From Devosia sp. Root413D1 (GTDB lineage: Bacteria > Pseudomonadota > Alphaproteobacteria > Rhizobiales > Devosiaceae), in assembly GCF_001425235.1 (NCBI RefSeq), contig NZ_LMEA01000014.1:90731-154730 (forward strand): DNA of 64,000 nt, in the 5' to 3' direction. Position numbers and translations under genes: made by a program. The notes under the pieces are model-generated. The model saw nothing but the letters and a program-made list of their open reading frames with translations, searched no databases and was not told where the DNA came from. Numbering within the stretch: position 1 is the stretch's first letter; each line of letters begins with the position of its first letter. Shown here piece after piece: positions 35,028 to 43,628 of this stretch.

Positions 35028-35867
35028 ATGAACGAGCAGAAGAGCATGCGCCGGCAGGACCGCAAGGCCGGCGGCGGCGTCGACGCCGGCACGCTGAGCG
35101 GACTGTTGGCCGAGCCGCGGCGGCGCAAGATTCTCGAGTGGCTGCAGGAAGAGGGCAGCGCCCGGGTGCGCGACCTCTCGGCTGCGTTCGAAGTCAGCGA
35201 AGCGACGATCCGGCAGGATCTCGAGCGGCTGGAGGCTGACGGCTATATCACCAGGGAGCATGGCGGCGCGTTCCTCAAGACGCTGCCGCGGCAGGTCGAG
35301 ACGCTGAGCCTGCAACACCTTGAGAATATGGATAAAAAGCGCAGGATCGGGGTGCGGGCCGCATCGCTGGTCGGTGATGGCGAGACGATCATCCTCGATG
35401 CCGGCTCGACCACCACCGAGGTCGCGCATGGCCTCTTGCAGCGGCGCGAGCTGACGGTGATCACCAATGCGCTCAACATCGCGCTGATCCTCGGCGCGGT
35501 GCCGGGCTTTGCCGTGCATATGCCGGGCGGCCAGTTCAAGGCGCCGACCCTGTCGCTGAGCGGCGACAAGTCGGTGGAGTATTTCCGCGATATCCTCGCC
35601 GGCAAGCTGTTCCTCGCCACCGCCGGCGTGTCGCTCGAAGCGGGACTCACCTATCCGAGCTTTGCCGACCTGCAGCTCAAGCAGGCGATGATCAAGGCGG
35701 CGCAGCACGTCTACCTGGTGGCGGATTCGACCAAGATCAACCGCACTTCGTTCACGCGGCTTGGCACTTTGGACGTGATTCACTCGTTTATCACCGATGA
35801 CGGGATCCGCGATGAGGATGCCCGCGAATTCGAGCGCCGCGGCATCGAGCTGATCATCGCTCGCTGA
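35028..35867 (+). CDS. DeoR-family regulator
   Basis: Repressor-type protein of 279 residues with an N-terminal winged helix (RRRKILEWLQEEGSARVRDL, then VSEATIRQDLERLEADGYI) and a C-terminal sugar-phosphate sensing DeoRC domain (ILDAGSTTTEVAHGL; FLATAGVSLEAGLTYPSF). It probably responds to a phosphorylated intermediate made by the divergent kinase/transketolase operon and controls both that operon and the downstream ABC importer. The start is ATG 35028; the ATG at 35046 is an alternative with an AGAAGAG ribosome site. Confidence 0.92.
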   Translation: MNEQKSMRRQDRKAGGGVDAGTLSGLLAEPRRRKILEWLQEEGSARVRDLSAAFEVSEATIRQDLERLEADGYITREHGGAFLKTLPRQVETLSLQHLENMDKKRRIGVRAASLVGDGETIILDAGSTTTEVAHGLLQRRELTVITNALNIALILGAVPGFAVHMPGGQFKAPTLSLSGDKSVEYFRDILAGKLFLATAGVSLEAGLTYPSFADLQLKQAMIKAAQHVYLVADSTKINRTSFTRLGTLDVIHSFITDDGIRDEDAREFERRGIELIIAR

Positions 35868-36031
35868 AATAGTTTAAGCCTGGCAGTCCCTTAGTCTCGC
35901 TGCTCCAGCGCCAGCCGTTGGGGCAGGGCGCTGTCACGTGCTGTCGAACCGGACCGGATCAGCGCTGCTTGCTGGCGATCCCGACGAAAATCGGCATTGA
36001 CTTGCCTCAGATACCTCCGTAATCCTCATTA

Positions 36032-36074
36032 ATCGCAAACAAAGCGAAACAGACAGAACTCGTCTGTTTGCGAT
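36032..36074. promoter_or_regulatory. Nested inverted repeats upstream of the ABC importer
   Basis: ATCGCAAACA (36032-36041) is the exact complement of TGTTTGCGAT (36065-36074). Inside it AAACAGAC (36047-36054) pairs with GTCTGTTT (36062-36069). CGCAAAC and GCGAAAC are also ten bases apart as direct repeats. It lies in a 400-base gene-free stretch (35868-36267) after deoR; the remaining 190 bases up to the ATG look like a long leader in which I see nothing else definite. Confidence 0.55.
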
Positions 36075-36267
36075 GTACCTCAGGTGCAGGTTGCGCCTGG
36101 GTGCAGGGGAGCAGGTGAGGAGCCCTTCGATCACGGCGACTGATGTCCAGGCGGCTTGCAGCCGGCTGACGGGCACGGCTGTGCGATGGCCGACCACCGC
36201 GAGGTTCAATCCCGGATGCGACTGCCGAGACCGGCGGCGATCGGGGCACAAGAGGAGGACACGGACA

Positions 36268-38175
36268 ATGGTACGGCTTGGCCGATACGTGCTGGCCCCG
36301 CTGGCGGGGCTGCTGCTGGCAGGCGCCAGCTACGCGCAGGAAATGACCGATGTGGGCACGCCCCGCAACGAGACGCTGATCGTGCAGACCTTCGACGGCA
36401 AATCGGCCAACCCCGATGTGCAGAACCCGCTCAACCAGTATGCGATCTGGCGCGGCTTCCGCGAACTGGGCTGGAGCTTTTTGTGGGAGATGGATACGGC
36501 GACCGGCCAATCCTACCCTGAGCTCGCTGCCGGCCCGGTGGAAGTGCTCAACCCCGAGCACACCAAGTTCCGCATCAAGATCCGCCCCGGCGTGTTCTGG
36601 AGCGACGGGGTGGAGTTCACCGTCGACGACCTGATCTACACGCTCGATACGTCCTTCAAGTACAAGGACAAGCTGACCTTCGTCGCCCGCACCACCAATT
36701 ACGTGAAAGAGGGCAGCTGGTCCAAGGTCGACAACTACACCATGGATATCGAGACGGCGAACCCGGCCTATGATTTCCAGACCGTGCTCGGCGTCTATAC
36801 CTGGGGCTCGCTGTTCGTGCCGGTGCCCAAGCACATCTTCGAAGGGCAGGGCGACAATGTCGTCACCTTCAAGAACACCAATGCGGTGACGCTCGGGCCC
36901 TACAAGATCAAGGAGTTCGACCCCAACGGCTTCTGGCAGCTGTGGGAATTGCGTGACGATTGGCAGCGTTCGGGCTGGGGGAACCTCGGCACGCCGAAGC
37001 CGAAATACGTGCTCTACAAGGATTTCGGCGCCGAAGAGACGCGCACCCTGGCGTTCGTCCAGAACCAGTATGACGTCGACACTTTCATGAGCCCGGATTC
37101 GATTGCCGCCGCCAAGGCGCGCAACCCGGCGATCGAAACCTTCTCGCCGACGCTGCCGTACCACGACATGAACGACGCCTGTGCCTACGGCGTCTATTTC
37201 AACCAGCAGAAGTCACCCTATGACCTGCCCGAAGTGCGCTGGGCGCTGGCCCTGACGACCAACCTGCAGCAGGTCGGCATCAGCGCCGTCAGCGGGCAGT
37301 TCAAGGCCGCGGCCCTGCCGTTCGCCGACACGCCGATCACCGACCCGGTCTACTACCAGCCGATGCTGGAGTTCCTCAACGGGCTGACCCTCTCGGATGG
37401 CTACAAGCCGTTCGATGCCGGCTTCGGCGACGGCATGGTGGCGGCGCTCAAGGCGCAGGGCACCCCCGAGGCGGACCTGCCGACCGGCGATGCGGTCAAG
37501 CAGGGCTTTGGCCAGGGCTGGTGGAAGTACGACCCGGCGGAAGCCGAAAAGCTGCTCGGCTCGGTCGGCATCAAGAAGGGCGCGGACGGCTTTTACACCA
37601 AGCCCGACGGCTCGCCGTGGACGCTCGATTTCGTCATCCCGGCCGACTGGAACAAGGTGATGCAGCGCACCGGCTTCTCGATCGCCGACAGCTGGAAGAA
37701 GGCGGGGTTCAACGTCACCGCGCGCCAGGCCGACAATGGCGAGTTCACCACGGTGCAGAACACCAACGCCAAGCTCGACCTGATGGTCAACTGGAACATG
37801 ACCTGCACCTACAACTCCAACTGGTTCAACAGCTGGAACTCGTTCAGCGACACGTTCGTCAAGCCGGTCGACTCCAACGAGCCGCTGCAGGGCAACTTCA
37901 TCCGTGTCACCGACCCGGAGATCTTCAAGCTGGTGCAGGATAGCAAGGTGCTCGAGATCGGCTCGGAGCCGTTCGTCGCCAACGGCATCGAGATCGCCAA
38001 GAAGCTGACCAGCGGCATGCAGTTCATCAACCTGATGAACATCCCGACGACGATCCCGACCAATTCGACCTACTGGAAGAACTATCCCAAGCAATCGAAC
38101 TTCTACGCGGCGCCCTACACCTGGTGGTCGTCGTTCAAGAAGACGATCGTCAACATCGAACCGACCGGCAAGTAG
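36268..38175 (+). CDS. ABC transporter solute-binding protein, family 5
   Basis: Periplasmic receptor of 635 residues. Signal peptide MVRLGRYVLAPLAGLLLAGA with cleavage SYA-QE. Family-5 landmarks: FRIKIRPGVFWSDGVEFTVD and the repeated aromatic surfaces. Larger than peptide-binding DppA, in the range of oligosaccharide-binding SBP family 5 proteins. AGAGGAGG lies upstream of the ATG. First gene of a five-gene importer operon followed by two glycosidases, and divergently linked by context to a sugar operon, so a glycoside or oligosaccharide ligand is inferred rather than a peptide. Confidence 0.9.
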   Translation: MVRLGRYVLAPLAGLLLAGASYAQEMTDVGTPRNETLIVQTFDGKSANPDVQNPLNQYAIWRGFRELGWSFLWEMDTATGQSYPELAAGPVEVLNPEHTKFRIKIRPGVFWSDGVEFTVDDLIYTLDTSFKYKDKLTFVARTTNYVKEGSWSKVDNYTMDIETANPAYDFQTVLGVYTWGSLFVPVPKHIFEGQGDNVVTFKNTNAVTLGPYKIKEFDPNGFWQLWELRDDWQRSGWGNLGTPKPKYVLYKDFGAEETRTLAFVQNQYDVDTFMSPDSIAAAKARNPAIETFSPTLPYHDMNDACAYGVYFNQQKSPYDLPEVRWALALTTNLQQVGISAVSGQFKAAALPFADTPITDPVYYQPMLEFLNGLTLSDGYKPFDAGFGDGMVAALKAQGTPEADLPTGDAVKQGFGQGWWKYDPAEAEKLLGSVGIKKGADGFYTKPDGSPWTLDFVIPADWNKVMQRTGFSIADSWKKAGFNVTARQADNGEFTTVQNTNAKLDLMVNWNMTCTYNSNWFNSWNSFSDTFVKPVDSNEPLQGNFIRVTDPEIFKLVQDSKVLEIGSEPFVANGIEIAKKLTSGMQFINLMNIPTTIPTNSTYWKNYPKQSNFYAAPYTWWSSFKKTIVNIEPTGK

Positions 38176-38189
38176 CCGCTGGTCGATGG

Positions 38190-38217
38190 TGGGGCGGCTT
38201 TCCTCCCGGCCGCCCCA
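38190..38217 (+). terminator. Stem-loop after the solute-binding-protein gene
   Basis: TGGGGCGGC (38190-38198) pairs with GCCGCCCCA (38209-38217) over a 10-base loop, followed by TTCCCTTTT. Starts 14 bases after the stop. Probably a partial terminator or mRNA-protecting hairpin within the operon. Confidence 0.6.
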
Positions 38218-38250
38218 TTCCCTTTTCTCGTTCTCGGAGCAGGTGGGCCA

Positions 38251-39252
38251 ATGGGTGTCCTGCAATACGTGGCCAAGCGTGTTGGCCTCTATTTCGCGGT
38301 CCTGTTCATCGGGCTGACGATCACCTTCCTGTTGCCGCGACTGATGCCGGCCAACCCGATCGACGGCTATATCGGCCAGATCCAGGCACGGGCCAGCGGC
38401 GCGCTCACCGCCGATGACATCATCCAGCTGCGCGCCAATCTCGAGCAGCTCTACGGGCTGAAGGGCGACCTGTTCAGCCAGTACCTGAGCTATCTCGAGC
38501 GGGTGGTGCTGCACTTCGATTTCGGGCCGAGCTTCACCTATTACCCGCAGCCGGTCAGCCAGATGATCTTCAACGCGCTGCCCTGGACGCTGGGGCTGCT
38601 GCTGATCTCGACCTTCATCGCCTGGCTGCTCGGCAACATGGTCGGGCTGGTGGCGGGGTACTTCCACACCAAGAAGGCGGCGACCATCCTCGAAGTGGTC
38701 GGGATCCTGCTCTACCCGATCCCCTATTACATCCTCGCGGTCAGCGTGATCCTGCTGCTCGCCTACATCTTCCCGATCTTCCCGCTGTCGCCGACCTTCC
38801 CGGTCGGGCAGATGACGCCGCAGAAATTCGGCATGGTGATCTACAACTCGCTGCTGCCGGCGCTGACGCTGGTGCTCGCCGGGTTCGGCTGGAACATCCT
38901 CAGTATGAAGGCGCTGGCGGTGGCGACCACCGAGGAGCCCTACGTCACCTATGCCCGGCTGAAGGGCGCCTCGAACTGGACCCGCATGGTGCGCTACGTG
39001 TTCCGCAACGCCATGCTGCCGCAGGTGACGGCGCTGGCGCTGTCGCTGGGCACGGTGTTCAACGGCGCGCTGCTCACCGAGATGCTGTTCTCCTATCCGG
39101 GCGTCGGGCTGATCATGCGCACCGCGGCGAGCGGTGGCGATTACAACGTGCTGTACGGCGCCATCGCCATCTCGATCATCGCCGTCGCCACGGCCGGCCT
39201 CGTCATCGACCTCATCTATCCCCTCCTCGACCCGCGGATCCGCCACAAATGA
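38251..39252 (+). CDS. ABC transporter permease, DppB type
   Basis: Inner-membrane subunit of 333 residues beginning MGVLQYVAKRVGLYFAVLF, with a first helix and then the DppB periplasmic loop (LERVVLHFDFGPSFTYYPQP). The EAA loop is seen as EEPYVTYARLKGASNWTRMV. Overlaps the next gene by ATGA. Confidence 0.92.
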   Translation: MGVLQYVAKRVGLYFAVLFIGLTITFLLPRLMPANPIDGYIGQIQARASGALTADDIIQLRANLEQLYGLKGDLFSQYLSYLERVVLHFDFGPSFTYYPQPVSQMIFNALPWTLGLLLISTFIAWLLGNMVGLVAGYFHTKKAATILEVVGILLYPIPYYILAVSVILLLAYIFPIFPLSPTFPVGQMTPQKFGMVIYNSLLPALTLVLAGFGWNILSMKALAVATTEEPYVTYARLKGASNWTRMVRYVFRNAMLPQVTALALSLGTVFNGALLTEMLFSYPGVGLIMRTAASGGDYNVLYGAIAISIIAVATAGLVIDLIYPLLDPRIRHK

Positions 39253-40154
39253 CGACCGAGAGCCCCTCGGCGGCGGGTGCCGCCGCCATTCCCGCCGCCC
39301 CGACAGCCAAGCGCCGCGACAGCTTGCTGTGGCTGCTCAACGCGCGGCTCGCCATTGGGCTGAGCCTCGTCAGCATCTTCATCGTCGGCAGTATCGTGTT
39401 GCCGTTCTTTGCGCCCGCCGATCCGTCGCTGCAGGCGACGTATTTGAAGAACATGCCGATGTCCTGGGAGCACCTGCTCGGCACCAATGCCATCGGGCAG
39501 GACATTTTCTGGTTCCTGGTGTTCGCCATCCGCAACTCGCTGATCCTCGGCGTCTTGGTCGGCGTCGGCGTCACCATCATCTCGACCGCGGTCGGGCTCA
39601 GCGCCGGCTATATCGGCGGCAATTACGAGCGCGTAGTGATGCTGGTGGTCGACAGCTTCATCACCATTCCGCTGCTGCCGATCCTGATCATTCTGGGTGC
39701 AGTGATCCGCGGCAACAGCTCGTTCCTCACCGTGGGCCTGATCATCGTGGTGTTCGGCTGGGCCTGGGGCGCCCGCACCATCCGCTCGATGGCGCTGTCG
39801 CTGCGCGAGCGTGAGTTCATCAACATGGCGCGGTTTTCGGGCGCCAACACCTTCAACATCCTCACGAGGGAAATCTTCCCTTACGTCTCGGCCTACATGG
39901 TGGTGGGGTTCATCAACACCATCCTCTTTGCCGTGAATACCGAGGCGACGCTGGCGGTGATCGGGCTCAGTAAGGTCGAGGTGCCGACGCTAGGCTCGAT
40001 CATCTTCTGGGCGCTCAACTACAACGCGCTGTTCACCGGCAATTACCCCTGGCTGGTGGCGCCGATCGTCGCCTCGATCCTGCTCTTTCTCGGGTTGTTC
40101 CTGACCTCGACCGGCTTCAACGCCGCATTCGCCAACAAGCGGGGTGTCGCATGA
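39249..40154 (+). CDS. ABC transporter permease, DppC type
   Basis: Partner permease of 301 residues. LLGTNAIGQDIFWFLVFAIR replaces the usual GTDxxGRD motif, which sets it apart from the permease at 3436. EAA loop: EFINMARFSGANTFNILTRE. Coupled by ATGA overlaps to both neighbours. Confidence 0.92.
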   Translation: MTTESPSAAGAAAIPAAPTAKRRDSLLWLLNARLAIGLSLVSIFIVGSIVLPFFAPADPSLQATYLKNMPMSWEHLLGTNAIGQDIFWFLVFAIRNSLILGVLVGVGVTIISTAVGLSAGYIGGNYERVVMLVVDSFITIPLLPILIILGAVIRGNSSFLTVGLIIVVFGWAWGARTIRSMALSLREREFINMARFSGANTFNILTREIFPYVSAYMVVGFINTILFAVNTEATLAVIGLSKVEVPTLGSIIFWALNYNALFTGNYPWLVAPIVASILLFLGLFLTSTGFNAAFANKRGVA

Positions 40155-41062
40155 TCAAGCTCAATGATCTGAAGATCAGCTACCGCATCGGCAACCGGGT
40201 GATCGAAGCGGTCAACGGCGTCACTCTGACCATTCCGGATGGTTCGATCGTCGGCATTGCCGGGGAATCCGGCTGCGGCAAGTCCACGCTCATGAAGGCG
40301 ATCTATGGCGATATCCAATCGCCGATGTCGCTCAGTGGCGGCAGCATCGAATATGGCATGAAGGGTGCTGACGGGCTGCCGGTGACCACCCAGACCATCC
40401 GCCGGGAGTGGTTCAAATCGATCTCCTATATTCCACAGAGCTCGATGAACTCGCTGAACCCGGTGATCCGCATCCGCGACCAGTTCACCGATTTCCCCGG
40501 CACCGACAGCAACAAGAAGCGGGTGCTGGAGCGGGCGCGGGCCTATATCGGCAAGCTCGGCCTGCCGGCTGAAGCGATGGAGTCCTACCCGCATCAGCTG
40601 TCGGGCGGCATGCGGCAGCGCGTGATGATCGCGCTCGCCACCTTCTTCCAGCCCGAGCTGATCATCGCGGACGAGCCGACCACGGCGCTCGACGTGGTGG
40701 TGCAGAAGGAAATCCTGCTGCTCTTGATGGAAGTGCAGGAGCTGATGGGCAACACCATCCTCGTCGTCTCGCACGACATGGGCGTCCACTACCAGGTCAC
40801 CCACAAGATGCTGATCATGTATGCCGGCCGGGTGGTCGAGTATGGCGACACCGAAAGCGTCTTCGCCGACCCGCAGCACCCCTACACCAAGATGCTGATC
40901 GACTCGCTGCCCACTATTGGCGACGACAGCATGCGCGGCGTGCTGGCCAGCATGGCCGGGGCAGGGGGTGACCGGGCCTATCGGGTGGAACCGGAGCTGA
41001 TCGAGGTGAAGCCGGGGCATTTCATGGCGCGACCCAGCCAGATTGTGGGGGCAGCGGCATGA
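40151..41062 (+). CDS. ABC transporter ATPase, DppD type
   Basis: 303-residue ATPase: Walker A GESGCGKST, signature LSGGMRQRVMIALA, Walker B LIIADEPTTALD, H-loop VVSHDMGVH, and the C-terminal HPYTKMLIDSLP segment. The cysteine-rich tail of many DppD proteins is absent. Start fixed by ATGA overlap. Confidence 0.93.
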   Translation: MIKLNDLKISYRIGNRVIEAVNGVTLTIPDGSIVGIAGESGCGKSTLMKAIYGDIQSPMSLSGGSIEYGMKGADGLPVTTQTIRREWFKSISYIPQSSMNSLNPVIRIRDQFTDFPGTDSNKKRVLERARAYIGKLGLPAEAMESYPHQLSGGMRQRVMIALATFFQPELIIADEPTTALDVVVQKEILLLLMEVQELMGNTILVVSHDMGVHYQVTHKMLIMYAGRVVEYGDTESVFADPQHPYTKMLIDSLPTIGDDSMRGVLASMAGAGGDRAYRVEPELIEVKPGHFMARPSQIVGAAA

Positions 41063-41880
41063 CCGTGATCCTGAAGACCGAAGCCCTGAACAAGGTCTAC
41101 CGGCAGGGTGGGCTGGTGCGCTCGCGGCAGGTCAAGGCGCTGAACGACGTCAACATCACGGTCGAGAGCGACAAGCCGGTGGTGATCGCGGTGGTCGGGG
41201 AATCCGGCAGCGGCAAGACCACGCTGGCCAAAACCCTGCTGCGGCTCGAAACCCCGAGCTCGGGCCGGGCCATCGTCTATGACACGGTGGTGACCGGCAA
41301 AGGCACGACGCTTTCGAAGCAGCAGTTTCTCGGGCTGGTGCAGCCGATCTTCCAGAACCCGTTCGAGGCCTTCAGCCGCTATCGGCCGGTCGATGCGTAT
41401 CTGCATGAAACGGCGCGGCGCGTCGGCGGCATGGATGGCGCCCAGGCGGAGGCGGCGGTGGCGGCGGCGCTCACCAGCGTCGGGCTCAAATACGGCGAGG
41501 TGCGCGGCAAGTACACCAACCAGTTCTCGGGCGGCGAGCTGCAGCGCATCTCGGTGGCGCGAGCGCTGATCCCGCAGCCCAAGCTGATCGTTGCCGACGA
41601 GCCGGTATCGATGATCGATGCGTCGCGGCGGATGATCATCATCAACCTGTTCAAGCAGCTGCGCGACGAAGCCGGCCGGAGCTTTCTCTACATCACCCAC
41701 GACCTTGCCACCGCCTACTACATCTCCGACTACGTGGCGGTGATGAACAAGGGCGTGGTGGTGGAGTTCGGCCCGGCCCGCCAGGTGATGGGCGATCCGC
41801 AGCACGACTACACCAAGCTGCTCTTGAGCTCGATCCCGACGACAAAGAGCCGCTGGCGGCCGCGGAAGGTGGCGGCGTGA
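41059..41880 (+). CDS. ABC transporter ATPase, DppF type
   Basis: 273-residue ATPase completing the importer: Walker A GESGSGKTT, FSGGELQRISVARAL, Walker B LIVADEPVSMID and H-loop YITHDLATAYY. The D-loop reads SMIDASRR in place of the common SALDVS; this change is shared by a subset of oligosaccharide-type DppF proteins as far as I recall. ATGA overlap with the preceding gene. Confidence 0.93.
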   Translation: MTVILKTEALNKVYRQGGLVRSRQVKALNDVNITVESDKPVVIAVVGESGSGKTTLAKTLLRLETPSSGRAIVYDTVVTGKGTTLSKQQFLGLVQPIFQNPFEAFSRYRPVDAYLHETARRVGGMDGAQAEAAVAAALTSVGLKYGEVRGKYTNQFSGGELQRISVARALIPQPKLIVADEPVSMIDASRRMIIINLFKQLRDEAGRSFLYITHDLATAYYISDYVAVMNKGVVVEFGPARQVMGDPQHDYTKLLLSSIPTTKSRWRPRKVAA

Positions 41881-41900
41881 GTTTTTGTCCACCGGCCTCT

Positions 41901-41999
41901 CGCTCCCCTCCCCCTTGAGGGGAAGGGTTGGGGGTGGGGGTCCATCGGCTCTTGAACCGCACCACCCCCACCCCCCACCCTCAAGGGGGAGGGGAGCGA
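41901..41999. repeat. GC-rich inverted intergenic repeat (family B)
   Basis: CTCCCCTCCCCCTTGAGGGG faces ACCCTCAAGGGGGAGGGGAG across GGTGGGGGTCCATCGG, filling the spacer between the ATPase and the first glycosidase gene. Confidence 0.85.
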
Positions 42000-42034
42000 C
42001 AGCGTTCAACTTGTAATTCAATGGATTTTTGCAG

Positions 42035-43618
42035 ATGACCACCACCACCGCCTCGCTTTGGGCCACCTGGGAGCTGAGCCTGACGGGCCCCTCCACCGGC
42101 AACCCCTTCCTCGAGATCCAGCTCACCGCCACCTTCCGCCAGGGCGAGCGCGAGGTGCGGGTCAACGGGTTCTATGACGGTGACGGCGTCTACAAACTGC
42201 GCTTCCTGCCCGACACCGCGGGCACCTGGAGCTACGAAACCCGCAGCAATGCGCCGGCGCTCGACTATGTCAGCGGCACCTTCGAAGTGGGGCCGGCGCT
42301 GCCCAACCATCACGGTCCGGTGCGCGTCGCCAACCGGCACCATTTCCGCTACGCCGATGGCACGCGCTACACCAATATCGGCACCACCGCCTATGTGTGG
42401 AACCTGCAGGGCGATGCGCTGGAGGAGGAGACACTCGCGAGCCTCGCCAAGGCGCCCTTCACCAAGATCCGCATGTGCGTGTTCCCCAAGCACTATCGCT
42501 ACAATGAGAACGAGCCGGAGCGGTATCCGTTCAAGCTGGTGACTGCGGGCAAAAGCAAGTGGGACGGCAGCTTTGCCGGGGCCGACAAGTATGGCTGGAA
42601 GTTCGATTTCACGCAGTTCGAGCCGGCCTATTTCCAGCATCTCGAACAGCGCATCAGGCAGCTCGCCGAGATCGGGGTCGAAGCCGACCTGATCGTCTTC
42701 CACCCCTATGACCGCTGGGGTTTTTCGCGCATGTCGCCGGCCGAGGATGACCGGTACCTGCGCTACCTCACGGCCCGGCTCGCGGCCTTCCCCAATGTGT
42801 GGTGGTCGATGGCCAATGAATATGACCTGATGCCGCAAAAGACCCCGCAGGACTGGGATCGCTTCATCAACATCACCGCCGACAACGACCCCTTCGGGCA
42901 CCTGCTATCGGTGCATAACTGTTTCAAGTTCTACGACCACAACCACCCGCGTATCACCCACGCTTCGATCCAGCGCTCGAGTGCCAACATGTCGGCGGTG
43001 TGGCGCGAGAAATACGGCAAACCGGTCTCGATCGACGAGTGCTGCTACGAGGGCACCATCGCCGAGCTCTGGGGCAGTATCAGTGGCCAGAAGATGGTGC
43101 GCCGCTTCTGGGACGGGGTGGTCAATGGCGGCTATGTCACCCATGGCGAGACCTTCAATAATGAGACCAACACCATCTGGTGGGCCAAGGGCGGCAAGCT
43201 GATCGGCGACAGTGTCGAACGCATCGCCTTCCTTCGCCGCATCATGGAGGAGGGGCCTGACGAAGGGCTCGATCCGATCAAATCCACCGGCGCCTATCGC
43301 ATCGCCATGCAAGGCGGGCTCGACAATGTGGTGCTGCAGCAGCTGTTCGTGCCACCGGCAGGCGAAGAGGGCTGGGCTCCGGCGATGGCGTGGTGGCCGA
43401 CTGCCGGGCAGCCGCACCGCTATTACCTGAGCTACATGGGCGAGAACCAGCCGAGCGAGGCGACAGTCGCGGTGCCGCCCGACGAGCAGTACAGCGCCAC
43501 GCTGATCGACACCTGGAACATGACCGAGACGCCGCTCGCGCCGAGCGTCAAGCGTGGCGACGTGCTGCATTTCGAGCCGAAACCCTATCTGGCGCTGCTG
43601 TTCAAGCGCATCGACTGA
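42035..43618 (+). CDS. DUF5060/DUF4038-type glycoside hydrolase (GH140-like), copy 1
   Basis: 527-residue cytoplasmic enzyme without signal peptide. An N-terminal beta-sandwich (about 8-88, with GFYDGDGVYKLRFLPDTAGT) resembles DUF5060; the (beta/alpha)8 part has clan GH-A-like catalytic candidates E262 in WWSMANEYD and D334/E335 in KPVSIDECCYEG. DUF4038 is the catalytic module of GH140, the family of apiosidases acting on rhamnogalacturonan II and apiosides, so apiosidase activity is a reasonable but unproven call. Located directly after a Dpp-type importer, implying hydrolysis after uptake. ATG 42035 has no clear ribosome site. Confidence 0.75.
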   Translation: MTTTTASLWATWELSLTGPSTGNPFLEIQLTATFRQGEREVRVNGFYDGDGVYKLRFLPDTAGTWSYETRSNAPALDYVSGTFEVGPALPNHHGPVRVANRHHFRYADGTRYTNIGTTAYVWNLQGDALEEETLASLAKAPFTKIRMCVFPKHYRYNENEPERYPFKLVTAGKSKWDGSFAGADKYGWKFDFTQFEPAYFQHLEQRIRQLAEIGVEADLIVFHPYDRWGFSRMSPAEDDRYLRYLTARLAAFPNVWWSMANEYDLMPQKTPQDWDRFINITADNDPFGHLLSVHNCFKFYDHNHPRITHASIQRSSANMSAVWREKYGKPVSIDECCYEGTIAELWGSISGQKMVRRFWDGVVNGGYVTHGETFNNETNTIWWAKGGKLIGDSVERIAFLRRIMEEGPDEGLDPIKSTGAYRIAMQGGLDNVVLQQLFVPPAGEEGWAPAMAWWPTAGQPHRYYLSYMGENQPSEATVAVPPDEQYSATLIDTWNMTETPLAPSVKRGDVLHFEPKPYLALLFKRID

Positions 43619-43628
43619 GGATCTCTCC

